Assembly (NCBI RefSeq): GCF_030160395.1
Contig: NZ_BSOG01000005.1
Span: forward strand, 124,001-188,000
DNA: 64,000 bases
Direction of reading: 5' to 3'
Source of the DNA: Chitinimonas prasina
GTDB lineage: Bacteria > Pseudomonadota > Gammaproteobacteria > Burkholderiales > Chitinimonadaceae
Shown: positions 37,857-46,296 of the stretch, piece after piece
How positions within the stretch are numbered: the stretch's first letter is position 1
Layout of the letters: each line of letters opens with the position of its first letter
The notes under the pieces: generated by a model
The model's database searches: none
The model's input: the letters and a program-made list of their open reading frames with translations, nothing else
Told to the model about the DNA's origin: nothing
Program-made: the position numbers and the translations under genes

Positions 37857-38474
37857 ATGACCGACACACCTTCCCGCCCCCGCCTGGACAAAAGCTGGCT
37901 CTACCGCCAGTCGCGCATGCTGCATGCCTATCTGTCCGCCTTCGCCTTTATCGCGCTGATGCTGTTCTCACTCTCCGGCCTGTTGCTGAACCACCCGGAC
38001 TGGTTCAAGGGCAAAGCCGAGAGCCAGGAGCACACGCTTACCCTCACACCGGCCGAGCTGATTGAGGCCCAGCGCAGCGACGACCCAGTACGGGCCGCCG
38101 CCGCCATCGTGGCCGAACGCCTGCCGCTCAAAGGCGAATACAAAAGCGGCGAACTGATGGATAGCGAAGCCCAGGTGCGCTTCGAAGGCGTCAGCGGCAA
38201 ATCCGACCTGTTTATCAACCTGCAGGATGGCCAGGTAGAAGCCACCATAGAAGCCGCCACACTGACCACCATGCTGCACGATCTTCACCGCGGCAAGAAC
38301 AGCGGCGCCGCCTGGAGCTGGGTGATAGACCTGACCGCCATCCTGACGCTGCTGTTTTCGCTGTTGGGCTACGTGCTGTTCTTCAGCCTGCGCTTTCGCC
38401 TGGCCACCAGCCTTAAGCTGACGGCGGTGAGTCTGGTGATATTGGGCGGGATTATTGTGGTGTTTGTGCCTTGA
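37857..38474 (+). CDS. PepSY-associated membrane protein
   Basis: The 205-residue protein has an N-terminal cytoplasmic stretch (RLDKSWLYRQSRMLHAYLSAF), two central transmembrane segments (FIALMLFSLSGLLLNHP and a C-terminal pair WVIDLTAILTLLFSLLGYVLFF / LTAVSLVILGGIIVVFV), and a periplasmic region between about 45 and 145. This is the layout of PepSY-TM-like reductase partners, in which a transmembrane histidine pair can bind heme. It follows the ApbE-DUF2271 gene and is typical of iron-siderophore reduction loci. The 228 bases between the two genes hold nothing recognised. Confidence 0.75.
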   Translation: MTDTPSRPRLDKSWLYRQSRMLHAYLSAFAFIALMLFSLSGLLLNHPDWFKGKAESQEHTLTLTPAELIEAQRSDDPVRAAAAIVAERLPLKGEYKSGELMDSEAQVRFEGVSGKSDLFINLQDGQVEATIEAATLTTMLHDLHRGKNSGAAWSWVIDLTAILTLLFSLLGYVLFFSLRFRLATSLKLTAVSLVILGGIIVVFVP

Positions 38475-38542
38475 GGCAGGCAGCCTATATGATGCTGCCG
38501 CTCAGTGACTGGCGCGAAAAATCACAAGGTAGCGGAGCAAAG

Positions 38543-39418
38543 ATGGGACATTATTGGTTTTATGGCATGGTCTGGTTCGGTCTGAGCGCGTGTCTGCCCT
38601 TGCAGGCTAGTGGGCAGTCAGTACCACCACGGCACGAAGGGGTATCGACAGCGACGCCAGTGGTTTTGATTTATGCCGGCCCGCCGGTGTGCCGGGATTG
38701 CGAAATGCCGATCCTGCAAATACTGCAGCAGCCCCAAACCCCGGCACTGAAAGCCTTGGCCCCCAAGGCACGCGTGCTGAGAAGCTGGGCGGATATTCCC
38801 AAGGCTCTGAAAACCTTGCCGCCGCGCTCGGTGCTGTTGATTCCCGGCACAGATGATGATCTGCGCGCTTGGGCGAGCGGGCCGCAACAGATGAGCCGGC
38901 CAACCATCGTAGCTATCCAACGCTGGTTGCGTGCAGGTGGCCGTTATGTCGGCATCTGTGGCGGCGCCATCGTTGCGCAGGCTGAATACGAGGACGGCCT
39001 ATCCTCCTTTAAGGCGCTAAATATCGCCCCAATCACGGCTGACAATTTCGCTGATGAAGACGCCGTCGAACGGATCGAAAAGGTACGCTGGTTGCCAACA
39101 GGGCAAATCATCGGCGCCTACTTCCAGGCAGGATCGGTTTTGCAATTGTTGCCAAGTCAGGAAAGAGTAGAAGTTCTTGGCCACTACCTGCCCTCCACTG
39201 GCAAAGTCGCCCATCACGGCGGCATTGCGGCGGCACAGTTTAGTTATGGCCAGGGCAAGGTGTTTATCACTGGCGTACACCTGGAAGCGAAGCACGATTT
39301 CTGGGATAAGCCGCCTGCCGATTTTGTGCCACACACAGAGCTGCTAGAAGCGGTTTTGGTGGATTTAATCTCTCAGGGCGGCGCCATTGAGAGAGGTGGT
39401 TTGAACGACCCTGACTAA
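38543..39418 (+). CDS. Exported BPL_N / GATase1-like protein
   Basis: A 291-residue protein starting at ATG 38543 (MGHYWFYGMVWFGLSACLPLQASG), which looks like a signal peptide. The remainder matches the biotin-protein-ligase N-terminal-like (class I amidotransferase fold) family. The segment TPVVLIYAGPPVCRDCEMP opens the domain, SVLLIPGTDDDLRAW follows, and the nucleophile-elbow region reads GRYVGICGGAIVAQ. There is an FGQG-type end FSYGQGKVFITGVHLE. The function is unknown. A longer frame starts at 38471 but lacks a good ribosome site. Confidence 0.7.
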   Translation: MGHYWFYGMVWFGLSACLPLQASGQSVPPRHEGVSTATPVVLIYAGPPVCRDCEMPILQILQQPQTPALKALAPKARVLRSWADIPKALKTLPPRSVLLIPGTDDDLRAWASGPQQMSRPTIVAIQRWLRAGGRYVGICGGAIVAQAEYEDGLSSFKALNIAPITADNFADEDAVERIEKVRWLPTGQIIGAYFQAGSVLQLLPSQERVEVLGHYLPSTGKVAHHGGIAAAQFSYGQGKVFITGVHLEAKHDFWDKPPADFVPHTELLEAVLVDLISQGGAIERGGLNDPD

Positions 39419-39419
39419 G

Positions 39420-39890
39420 GGATGGAGGCGCCAACTAGTGTGATAAATGGCAGCCCAGACGGGTAGAGCTAGAAGATCAGCCGCCCAAGAGGCGCCCAAA
39501 AGCAACAGCGGCAGGATAGGCTTGAGCACCGCATAGGCATAAGCGCGGTGAATGAGGTGCTCCGCGGGTGTCGTCTGCATTGCCTGTGTGGCTAGGCTTG
39601 CCAAAGTGTAGAGGAGAGCCGTCGCTGGCGACCAGGCGCAAGCCACGCCATCCCGGTATCAGCGGATCGGAGCGCCGAATGAGTTTGTCGTTGAATTGTA
39701 GGAGTGCGTCGGCGGACAGTATAGCGCGCACTTTTTTTACCAAGGGCTTGCTCGGAGACGTGGCGTAACAGTGCAGCTTGCGTGAGCCGGTGAAGGGGGG
39801 GGGATATTCGGCTTGCCGAGCGCCATCGCGGAAGGCGTCGGAATACAGGTGCGCGACCAGGTCGAGAAAACAGCGCCTGCAGCGAGGCGG
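39420..39890 (-). pseudogene. Relic of an IS4-like transposase
   Basis: On the minus strand a frame at 39477-39743 reads VKKVRAILSADALLQFNDKL ... GWRGLRLVASDGSPLHFG, which matches the region of the first catalytic Asp of IS4-type transposases (xxRLVAxDGS). It is bracketed by sequence in other frames (FTGSRKLHCYATSPSKPL upstream) and stops early, so it is a broken remnant. No terminal inverted repeats or target duplication were found. It is followed by AT-rich DNA at about 39895-39965 with no recognised gene. Confidence 0.55.
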
Positions 39891-40154
39891 GAATCTACAA
39901 TTACATTATTAATGTCAATTATTTAGACTAAATATCTCACCATGAATCTGGCTTAAGTTGGGTGAGTTGCTTCGAGCACCCTCTGGGGGCCTTTCGCCCC
40001 GAGCTTTAAGGCAGCTGGAATTTACCTGCGCATCTCCCCTACGCTAGCGATGCGATACGGCGCAATAGGCCCCGTATCCCCGGCCACCCACGCAGTTTTT
40101 ACAAACTGTAACCTTTTGCCCAAGGTAGCCCGCCACGGCTTGAGCGATACTGGC

Positions 40155-40175
40155 GATGAATTCTCATTCCCATTC
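40155..40175. promoter_or_regulatory. Fur-like box of the TonB receptor gene
   Basis: GATGAATTCTCATTCCCATT contains the exact 11-base core GAATTCTCATT shared with the site at 35963-35973. It ends six bases before the receptor start. Confidence 0.5.
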
Positions 40176-40180
40176 GAGCC

Positions 40181-42391
40181 ATGTATACCGCACAGTCCCA
40201 GCACGCCAGCTTCGCGCTGCAACTCGCCACCCTGACCCTGGCCTGCCTAGGCGCCTGGGCAGAGGAAATCCCTCGCCCTTCTGCCGCCGCCAATGCCCAG
40301 CCCACCCCGGTGGCCGAGGAGATCAAGGTCACCGGCAAGGCCGCCAATGAGGGCGATATTCGTCGTAATCAGCCTGCCAGCAAGATCATCGTCGGCCGTG
40401 ATGAACTGGATAAATACGGCGACAGCACCGTGGCCGAAGTATTGAAACGCCTGCCTGGCGTCAGTGTCGGCGGCGGGCCGGGCCGTGGTGGTGGCATACG
40501 CATGCGCGGCATGAGTGAGGGCTATACTCAGATATTGATCAATGGCGAAGCGGCTGCCCGTGGCTTTTCGTTTGACTCACTGTCGCCCGATGCCATAGAA
40601 CGCATCGAGGTCATGCGCGCGCCGACGGCCGAGCACAGTGCCCGCGCCATTGCTGGCACCATCAATATCGTCCTGCGCGAGGACTACAAGGCCAAGCAAC
40701 CCAGCCAGCTGCGCATGGCGTTGAGCGAAGAGGACGGCCGCCTGCAGGGCAGGCTGGACGTGCAGTGGGGCGCCCAGGTGGATGCGCTTAACTACAATAT
40801 CGGCGGTGGCTACAACCGCAACAGCCGCAGCAACGACAGCAGCGGTAGCCGACAGGGCACGGATGGCCGGACAGGACTAAGCTACGACGAGGTCACCGCC
40901 AGCCAAAGCAGCGGTAGCGGCTACCACCTGAACTTCTCGCCCAGGCTGACCTGGCGTATCGAGCCGGGCAACACCGTCAGCCTGCAAACCTTTCTGATGC
41001 GCAATCAAAGCAGCAGCGACAGCCTCTCTACAATTACCCGGCTGAGCGGCCCGGCGGCCGATTACGCCCGCGCCGAATCCCACGGCGAATCGGAATCAAC
41101 CATGTTGCGTGGCTTTGGCAACTGGAAGCGCAATCTCAGTGAAGGGGCCAAGCTCGATGTGCGCTTCGGCTTCAATAGCAGCCGCTCAGATAGCGAAAAC
41201 CAGCGGCAGGAGTTCCTGGGCGATGGCAGCCGCAAGGAAATCCGGCTGGACGACAGCGAGATAGAGGAGACAGGCTTCAGCACCGGCGGCAAATGGTCAC
41301 GCCCGCTGGGCGAGGACCATAGCATGGCCATGGGTTGGGATCTGGAACAAAGCCGCCGCGAGGAACACCGGGTAAAGCTGGTCAACGGCCTGCCCGAGGT
41401 GGCTGACGCGGGCGACCTGGTGGTGGCCCGCGTACGCAAGCTGGCGGTCTTTGCCCAGGATGAATGGAACCTGGGGCCGCAATGGTCGGCCTATGCCGGC
41501 ATACGCTGGGAAGGCATACGCACCGAGAGTGAAGACGCCCTGGGCACCACCAGCAGCAACAGCAGCGTCTGGAGCCCCATGTTGCATGCCGTCTACCGCA
41601 TACCCGGCAGCAGCAAGAATCAGTTGCGCGCCAGCCTGACCCGTAGCTACAAGGCGCCCAATACCCGCGATCTGATTACCCGCCCGGTACTGTCGGACGA
41701 AGAAAACAGCCGCAGCGACCCCGACCGCGCCGGCAACCCCAACCTGAAGCCGGAACTGGCCTGGGGCCTGGACCTCGCCTATGAACACTACTTCAGCCAG
41801 GGCGGGCTGGTCAGTGCCAGCCTGTTCAGCCGTCAGATAGAAGGATTGATACGGCGCGAGACCCAGTTCGAAACGGCGGGCAGTGGCCGCTGGGTATCCC
41901 GCCCCCGCAATGTGGGCGAAGCCACCAGCTACGGCATAGAACTGGAGGCCAAGCTGCGGCTGGCCGAGATCATGGGTGATGCCCCCCCCATCGACCTGCG
42001 CGCCAACTACAGCCGCTATTGGTCGCGGGTAGACAACATACCCGGCCCTAACAACCGCCTGGATGAGCAGGTGCCGCAGCTGTTCAACCTGGGGCTGGAC
42101 TACCGCTTCAAGGCCGTGCCTCTCACGGTGGGCGCCAGCCTCAACCTGGTGCCGGCCTATACCAACCGCACCGACGTCGATGAATGGCGGGACATCGATG
42201 CCAAGCGCCAGGTGGATATCTACGCCCAGTGGCGCTTCAGCCCAGCCGTCCAGCTGCGGCTGGCCGGCAACAACCTGCTGCACCAGGATTACGAGACCCG
42301 CAGCCGCCAGACGGGCACAGGTGCAGTACAGAGCCGCAGCACCACGCCCACCTATACCCAATGGACCATGATGCTGGAACTCAAGTTCTAG
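40181..42391 (+). CDS. TonB-dependent outer-membrane receptor
   Basis: The 736-residue protein has a signal sequence to about residue 27 and a TonB-box-like EEIKVTGKA. The plug domain runs to about 180 (VAEVLKRLPGVSVGGGPGRGGGIRMRG, YTQILINGE, RIEVMRAPTAEHSARAIAGTINI). The beta barrel follows and ends in the C-terminal aromatic residue (MMLELKF), which is the outer-membrane insertion signal. The ligand is probably an iron chelate or other metal complex, since it follows ApbE, DUF2271, DUF4198 and PepSY genes. The gene may be regulated by Fur through the box at 40155-40175. Confidence 0.93.
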   Translation: MYTAQSQHASFALQLATLTLACLGAWAEEIPRPSAAANAQPTPVAEEIKVTGKAANEGDIRRNQPASKIIVGRDELDKYGDSTVAEVLKRLPGVSVGGGPGRGGGIRMRGMSEGYTQILINGEAAARGFSFDSLSPDAIERIEVMRAPTAEHSARAIAGTINIVLREDYKAKQPSQLRMALSEEDGRLQGRLDVQWGAQVDALNYNIGGGYNRNSRSNDSSGSRQGTDGRTGLSYDEVTASQSSGSGYHLNFSPRLTWRIEPGNTVSLQTFLMRNQSSSDSLSTITRLSGPAADYARAESHGESESTMLRGFGNWKRNLSEGAKLDVRFGFNSSRSDSENQRQEFLGDGSRKEIRLDDSEIEETGFSTGGKWSRPLGEDHSMAMGWDLEQSRREEHRVKLVNGLPEVADAGDLVVARVRKLAVFAQDEWNLGPQWSAYAGIRWEGIRTESEDALGTTSSNSSVWSPMLHAVYRIPGSSKNQLRASLTRSYKAPNTRDLITRPVLSDEENSRSDPDRAGNPNLKPELAWGLDLAYEHYFSQGGLVSASLFSRQIEGLIRRETQFETAGSGRWVSRPRNVGEATSYGIELEAKLRLAEIMGDAPPIDLRANYSRYWSRVDNIPGPNNRLDEQVPQLFNLGLDYRFKAVPLTVGASLNLVPAYTNRTDVDEWRDIDAKRQVDIYAQWRFSPAVQLRLAGNNLLHQDYETRSRQTGTGAVQSRSTTPTYTQWTMMLELKF

Positions 42392-42439
42392 CCCGGCAAG
42401 CAGCATGGCCCAAGCCCCGGAAGGCAGCTTGGGCCGGCC

Positions 42440-43651
42440 TCACACTGCCGTCAGGTAACGCACGCTATGCGCTTCGCTGGGTAATACCACCTCCCAGCGG
42501 TGCAGCATGCGCAGCAAGCCGGTATTGCTGAGGCTGCTGTCCCGCCGCCGGTTGCGCTCAAGCAGCGTACGCTCGGCTTGCTCCAGGTAGATCACCTCTA
42601 CCGTGGCGCCATAGGCAAACAGCAGGTCCAATGTCTTGGCTCGCATCTGCCGCGACAGATGGGTGGCATTCCAGACGAAATCGCTGCGCGCACGCAGCAG
42701 GGCCTTGGCCTTGTCCACCGCATGATGCACGGCACGCCCATCGTTCTCGCCATATTTCAGGCCCAGCTCTTCCCGCGCATCGTCAAACCCCACCAGCGGC
42801 AAATCCTTGCAGTGCTGTGCCAGCCAAGTACTCTTGCCGGTCGCGGGCAAACCACACATCACGGTGACCCGCGATCCTGGCTCGCGGTGATACGCATAGT
42901 CCGGATGGACATCGTCGCCATTGAAGTAGCGCATGCGGGTATGGCTGTCGGCAAAGGCCCGTGCCTGGGTATAGCAGCCCTCTTCCCGCGCCAACTCGCG
43001 GAACAGCTCAATATACAGCAGCACCTCATCCGCATCGGCGCAGTAGCGGCCGCGCATGTCGGCCTCCGCCAGGGCGGCCAGCTCGGCAATGCAGAGCTCG
43101 TGCGACAACTTGCGCACAATGAACTCGGCAGTCTGGCCGGAGCGGCTACCGCGCAAGGCGTAGAACGGTAACTGGTGTACGGCAATCAGTCGGCAAATGG
43201 CCTCGCGCAGTGCAAACGGCACGCCGCTGCGCCAGAGCAGGATGCGTGCATCCACAGCACCACGGCCCGAGTGCCCCGGCTGGCCTATATGGCCATTGAC
43301 AGCATCCACCGTGGTGGTCGCCGGCTTGGCCATATCGTGCAGCAAGGCCGCGTAGAACAACACGAAGCGTCGCTCGGCATCGGCCTGGGCATAGTCCTCG
43401 CCGGCACACAATGCCTGCACCACCATGCGGGTATGCGTCCACACATCGCCCTCGCCATGGTAACGAGGGTCTTGCGGGGTGCGGGCCAATGGCAGCAAAC
43501 AGGGCAAGGCCGCCAATACGGCCTGCCAGTCCGGCTCGGCCCCAGCCTGTGCCACCAGTTGCTGCAGCTCGGCATAAGCCGGCCCACGCAGACTTACAGG
43601 CTGCTTGAGTGCGATCAGGTTGTCCGCCTGTATCAAGGTCAGCAAGTCCAT
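42440..43651 (-). CDS. HD phosphohydrolase-polynucleotide kinase (HD-Pnk)
   Basis: This 403-residue RNA end-healing enzyme starts at ATG 43651 with GGAGG upstream. Residues 60-200 form an HD domain, with WTHTRMVV at 71-78, LLHDMAKP at 103-110 and GHSGRG at 126-131. Residues 260-403 form a P-loop kinase, with CGLPATGKST at 266-275 and FDDAREELG near 289-297. The same order of domains is known from Runella HD-Pnk, where the HD part removes 2',3'-cyclic or 3'-phosphates and the kinase phosphorylates 5'-OH ends. The start overlaps the RNA ligase stop by 13 bases, so the pair is one operon that heals and then seals broken RNA. Confidence 0.85.
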   Translation of the reverse strand: MDLLTLIQADNLIALKQPVSLRGPAYAELQQLVAQAGAEPDWQAVLAALPCLLPLARTPQDPRYHGEGDVWTHTRMVVQALCAGEDYAQADAERRFVLFYAALLHDMAKPATTTVDAVNGHIGQPGHSGRGAVDARILLWRSGVPFALREAICRLIAVHQLPFYALRGSRSGQTAEFIVRKLSHELCIAELAALAEADMRGRYCADADEVLLYIELFRELAREEGCYTQARAFADSHTRMRYFNGDDVHPDYAYHREPGSRVTVMCGLPATGKSTWLAQHCKDLPLVGFDDAREELGLKYGENDGRAVHHAVDKAKALLRARSDFVWNATHLSRQMRAKTLDLLFAYGATVEVIYLEQAERTLLERNRRRDSSLSNTGLLRMLHRWEVVLPSEAHSVRYLTAV

Positions 43652-44508
43652 ACGGCCTCCAGTTGCCCTGCCCAGCCATGGCTTAGTTGGGGCGCGAACA
43701 GATCCACACCAGGCGCCAGCCGATTGGCAATATAGGGTTGCTCGGCATGATGGCGGCCCGAGTCCAGTATTGTCTGCACAAAATCGCGGCGTACCCATTT
43801 GTAGCGCGCCACGGTGCGCCCATCTTCCTCGACCTTGATGTAAAGCCCTTCTGCCAGATCGGAACGATCGGTCTGCCGCCAGGCCAGTGGCAGATCCAGC
43901 CCACCCAGGCGAACGTCGGCCTCGAAGGCCATACGCCAGTCCGCCGTGCGCGCCAGCGAGGGCTGCAGCAAATCCAGCAAGGTATCCAGCCTCCTTGGTG
44001 CCTCACCCGCGTACAGCACCGGCACCGGCAGCACAGGCATGCCCGCCAGCAGGGCATGGCGCTCCGCCGTAGCCAGGAAGCACTGCCGGGACCAGTCCCA
44101 GATATCAAACTCGCAAAAGTAGTGCGGCAGGCAGTCGTAGAACACTGAATGCTTTTTATGCAGCCACTCGCCGAACATCAGGTAGCGGTCTTCCAGGCCT
44201 GCCAGCAAACTTTGCTCGTGGGCTGTCGCCCAGCGCTTATAGAGATTGAATTGGCGTTCACGGCCGCCGCCGCTCAGGTAATGGCCACGGCTTTGCAGCA
44301 ACAGCTCGCCACCGGCCGAGAAACTCAGGCCGGCATTGCCGCCATCGAGTTTTTCTTCCACCACGATATAGCGGCCCGCCAGCGCACTGTAGGGCACCTG
44401 GTCATGGCCTTCATCCCCGGCCTGCAGGCGCGAGCCTTGCAGATGGGGTGTACGGGGGTATTTCAGTAGATCGAGGTTGCGTACCTCGAACAGGGATTGA
44501 GTCGTCAT
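43639..44508 (-). CDS. ATP-dependent RNA ligase
   Basis: The 289-residue protein starts at ATG 44508 with GGAGA upstream. It is a nucleotidyltransferase-type ligase: motif I is EEKLDGG, with the AMP-accepting lysine at 53. Later motifs include FGEWLHKKH (motif III-like), AEGLYIKVEE (motif IV) and ARYKWVRRDF (motif V, with two basic residues). Such Rnl2-like ligases join 3'-OH and 5'-phosphate RNA ends. It sits directly upstream of HD-Pnk and behind a structured 151-base leader. A longer frame to 44562 would overlap that leader and has no ribosome site. Confidence 0.85.
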   Translation of the reverse strand: MTTQSLFEVRNLDLLKYPRTPHLQGSRLQAGDEGHDQVPYSALAGRYIVVEEKLDGGNAGLSFSAGGELLLQSRGHYLSGGGRERQFNLYKRWATAHEQSLLAGLEDRYLMFGEWLHKKHSVFYDCLPHYFCEFDIWDWSRQCFLATAERHALLAGMPVLPVPVLYAGEAPRRLDTLLDLLQPSLARTADWRMAFEADVRLGGLDLPLAWRQTDRSDLAEGLYIKVEEDGRTVARYKWVRRDFVQTILDSGRHHAEQPYIANRLAPGVDLFAPQLSHGWAGQLEAVWTC

Positions 44509-44533
44509 GATCGTCTCCGTAACAAGTATCGGA

Positions 44534-44684
44534 GCCGACGACTGGCGCACAGGGCAATCCACTCAGGCCGGAGCCTGGCAGCGAGTGCGCGGGTTTAGCA
44601 GAGGGGAAAGAAGCTTTCCGCAGGCACAGCAGGGCGATTACGCGTAGGCGCCATCGTCACACTGCTATGCAGGGTGTCGTCGGC
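44534..44684 (-). ncRNA. Cloverleaf-like structured leader of the RNA-repair operon
   Basis: In the transcript (minus strand) a closing 9-bp stem pairs GCCGACGAC (44676-44684) with GTCGTCGGC (44534-44542). Three arms are visible inside. Arm one is GCATAGCAG (44662-44670) with CTGCTGTGC (44624-44632), 8 of 9 bases paired. Arm two is GGAAAG-CTT-CTTTCC (44605-44619). Arm three is GCGCAC (44585-44590) with GTGCGC (44545-44550), with an inner CAGGC-TCCG-GCCTG. The 151-base structure ends 25 bases before the RNA ligase start. It is predicted by eye only and could be a 5' leader, a regulator or a separate small RNA. Confidence 0.5.
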
Positions 44685-44685
44685 A

Positions 44686-44715
44686 TCAGGCAATGATGTT
44701 GGACGTGCGGGGCAC
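44686..44715 (-). CDS. Possible 9-codon leader peptide
   Basis: GTG CCC CGC ACG TCC AAC ATC ATT GCC TGA is preceded by AAGGAG with a 6-base spacing. It ends just one base before the closing stem of the structured leader, so a ribosome on its stop codon would cover the 5' strand of that stem. It may be a chance frame. Confidence 0.3.
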   Translation of the reverse strand: MPRTSNIIA

Positions 44716-44873
44716 TTCGTTCTCCTTGATGGAAGGGGGGTTGCGCGGTGAATGCGGTCTGTCACCGCATCAGTGCCGCGCATGGTAGCGGCATTGGCCA
44801 GCACTGCCAAGCCCTTTGGCACTGCGGCAAACCCAAAGCGTTAGGTTCTAGGGCTTACCTTCCCCCTATAGCC

Positions 44874-46058
44874 CTACTCCGTTAGCCATTGCCGCAGCAA
44901 GCCATAGACGCGCTCATCGTGCAGCAGGCCCATATGCCCCACCGCCCCCAGGCGTACCCGGGCAATGTCGCCATGCAGACCGGTTTCGGTGGCGCTGCCC
45001 AAGGTGACCAAGCCATCACCCAGCAGGTGGCCAAGCAGATGGTTGGGATTGGTGTGCAGATTCCCGGCGATAAAGCGATAGGCTATGCCCTCCAGCAAGG
45101 GAGGGGTCTTGCCCTGCCAGGCAGGGCTACGCAAGCCTTGCCCCAGATTTTTGATGCCTATGCTGCGCGTTTGCGCGATGCGCCCCAAGGGTGCGGTAAT
45201 GGGTATGGCATTGAGTGCCAAGGTAGCCAGCCTACCCAACTGCTCCAGCCGGGCACCCTGGTGTGGTGATCCCAGGCAGATAACCTTGCTGACCTTGGGC
45301 AACCAGGCCAGTTGCTGTTCGTGTGCATGCTGGCATGCCGCGCGCGCCAGCAAGCCCCCCATGCTGTGCCCCAGCAGCACGATCTCGTCCAGCCCGCCGG
45401 GCCAGCCAAGGCTCAGCATGGTCAGCAGCGCGGCCAAGCGCTGGCTGTTGTCATCTATGGCCAAACCGCTGTTGTAACGTACATACAAGGGCGCATAACC
45501 GAGGTCGGCCTCAAGCCGGCTGCCATAGCCTGCCGCCATGGCAGGGCCAGGCGACCAGCACGATTCATCACAGCTGAGTCCATGTATCAGCAGACACACC
45601 CGCCTCGGTGGCTTCGGCCACAAGGCGGTCAGTGCATCGGGTGCCACCGATATCGGCCTGCCATCGGCAAACAGCCCCATCTGGTAGCCCAGGCGGCTAT
45701 CGCTGTCGGCCAGATGGTCACCGAACACCCCATTGACGGCACTGCGCACCCCCACGGCCAGGCGCCCGGCAGGCCCGTCGGGTGCAGGTAGCAGCCTGTC
45801 TGAGGCCAGAATGGCGCGGCTCCCCAGGCTGGCGACTGCGCCATAGACCTTGCCCGCAATGCCGTCATGCACCACCTGTACCAAGCGGGATGGCAGGGCC
45901 AGAAAAGGTATTCTGGCCAGCACCGAGAACGGTACTCGGGCAATGGCATGGTGCATTTCCGCCACTCTGGCCGTGGTCTCGGTCAAAGCCTCGGCCAGCA
46001 AGGGGGCATAGCCGCCGCTGTCTGGCTGCGGTGGAGCTTCGGCGTGGGTATTGGTCAT
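44874..46058 (-). CDS. Lipase/esterase-like alpha/beta hydrolase
   Basis: The 394-residue protein starts at ATG 46058 (MTNTHAEAPPQP), preceded by GGAAGG. The alpha/beta hydrolase core begins near residue 150 with VCLLIHGLSCDES. The nucleophile elbow is GHSMGG, with the serine near residue 235. The C-terminal half carries VICLGSPHQGARLEQLG and a probable catalytic histidine in AVGHMGLLHDE. Similar proteins act as triacylglycerol lipases or acyltransferases. No signal peptide is visible, so it is probably cytoplasmic. The gene has its own upstream region of about 230 bases and no operon partner. Confidence 0.8.
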   Translation of the reverse strand: MTNTHAEAPPQPDSGGYAPLLAEALTETTARVAEMHHAIARVPFSVLARIPFLALPSRLVQVVHDGIAGKVYGAVASLGSRAILASDRLLPAPDGPAGRLAVGVRSAVNGVFGDHLADSDSRLGYQMGLFADGRPISVAPDALTALWPKPPRRVCLLIHGLSCDESCWSPGPAMAAGYGSRLEADLGYAPLYVRYNSGLAIDDNSQRLAALLTMLSLGWPGGLDEIVLLGHSMGGLLARAACQHAHEQQLAWLPKVSKVICLGSPHQGARLEQLGRLATLALNAIPITAPLGRIAQTRSIGIKNLGQGLRSPAWQGKTPPLLEGIAYRFIAGNLHTNPNHLLGHLLGDGLVTLGSATETGLHGDIARVRLGAVGHMGLLHDERVYGLLRQWLTE

Positions 46059-46249
46059 GATCACCTTCCAGAGAGAAATCCGCGCACCCTCAAGGTATCG
46101 GTACGCAGCAGCTGCTTGCGGCCAATATGCACAACAAATGCCAGTCAGTTCTTGGTCGCCGCTATAGCCACCACGCTACGCGCTTTTCCGTCCAATGCAA
46201 CATGCATTTTGCGGCGATACCCATACCGCCACCACTCGCCATAGCAATA

Positions 46250-46280
46250 AAAAAGCTGCCCTCATTGAAGGCAGCTTTTG
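46250..46280 (-). terminator. Terminator downstream of the chalcone-isomerase-like gene
   Basis: Minus-strand stem AAAAGCTGCC / GGCAGCTTTT followed by TTTATT. Confidence 0.88.
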
Positions 46281-46296
46281 TTGTCGCAGCTAACGC

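Noticed and set aside
44711-44800. Possible sigma-54 promoter upstream of the RNA ligase, as in rtcBA operons
   Set aside because: No GG-N10-GC pair with proper flanks was found on the minus strand.
44595-44822. A 75-codon frame across the structured leader
   Set aside because: It has no good ribosome site and no similarity, and it overlaps the more convincing short leader frame and stems.
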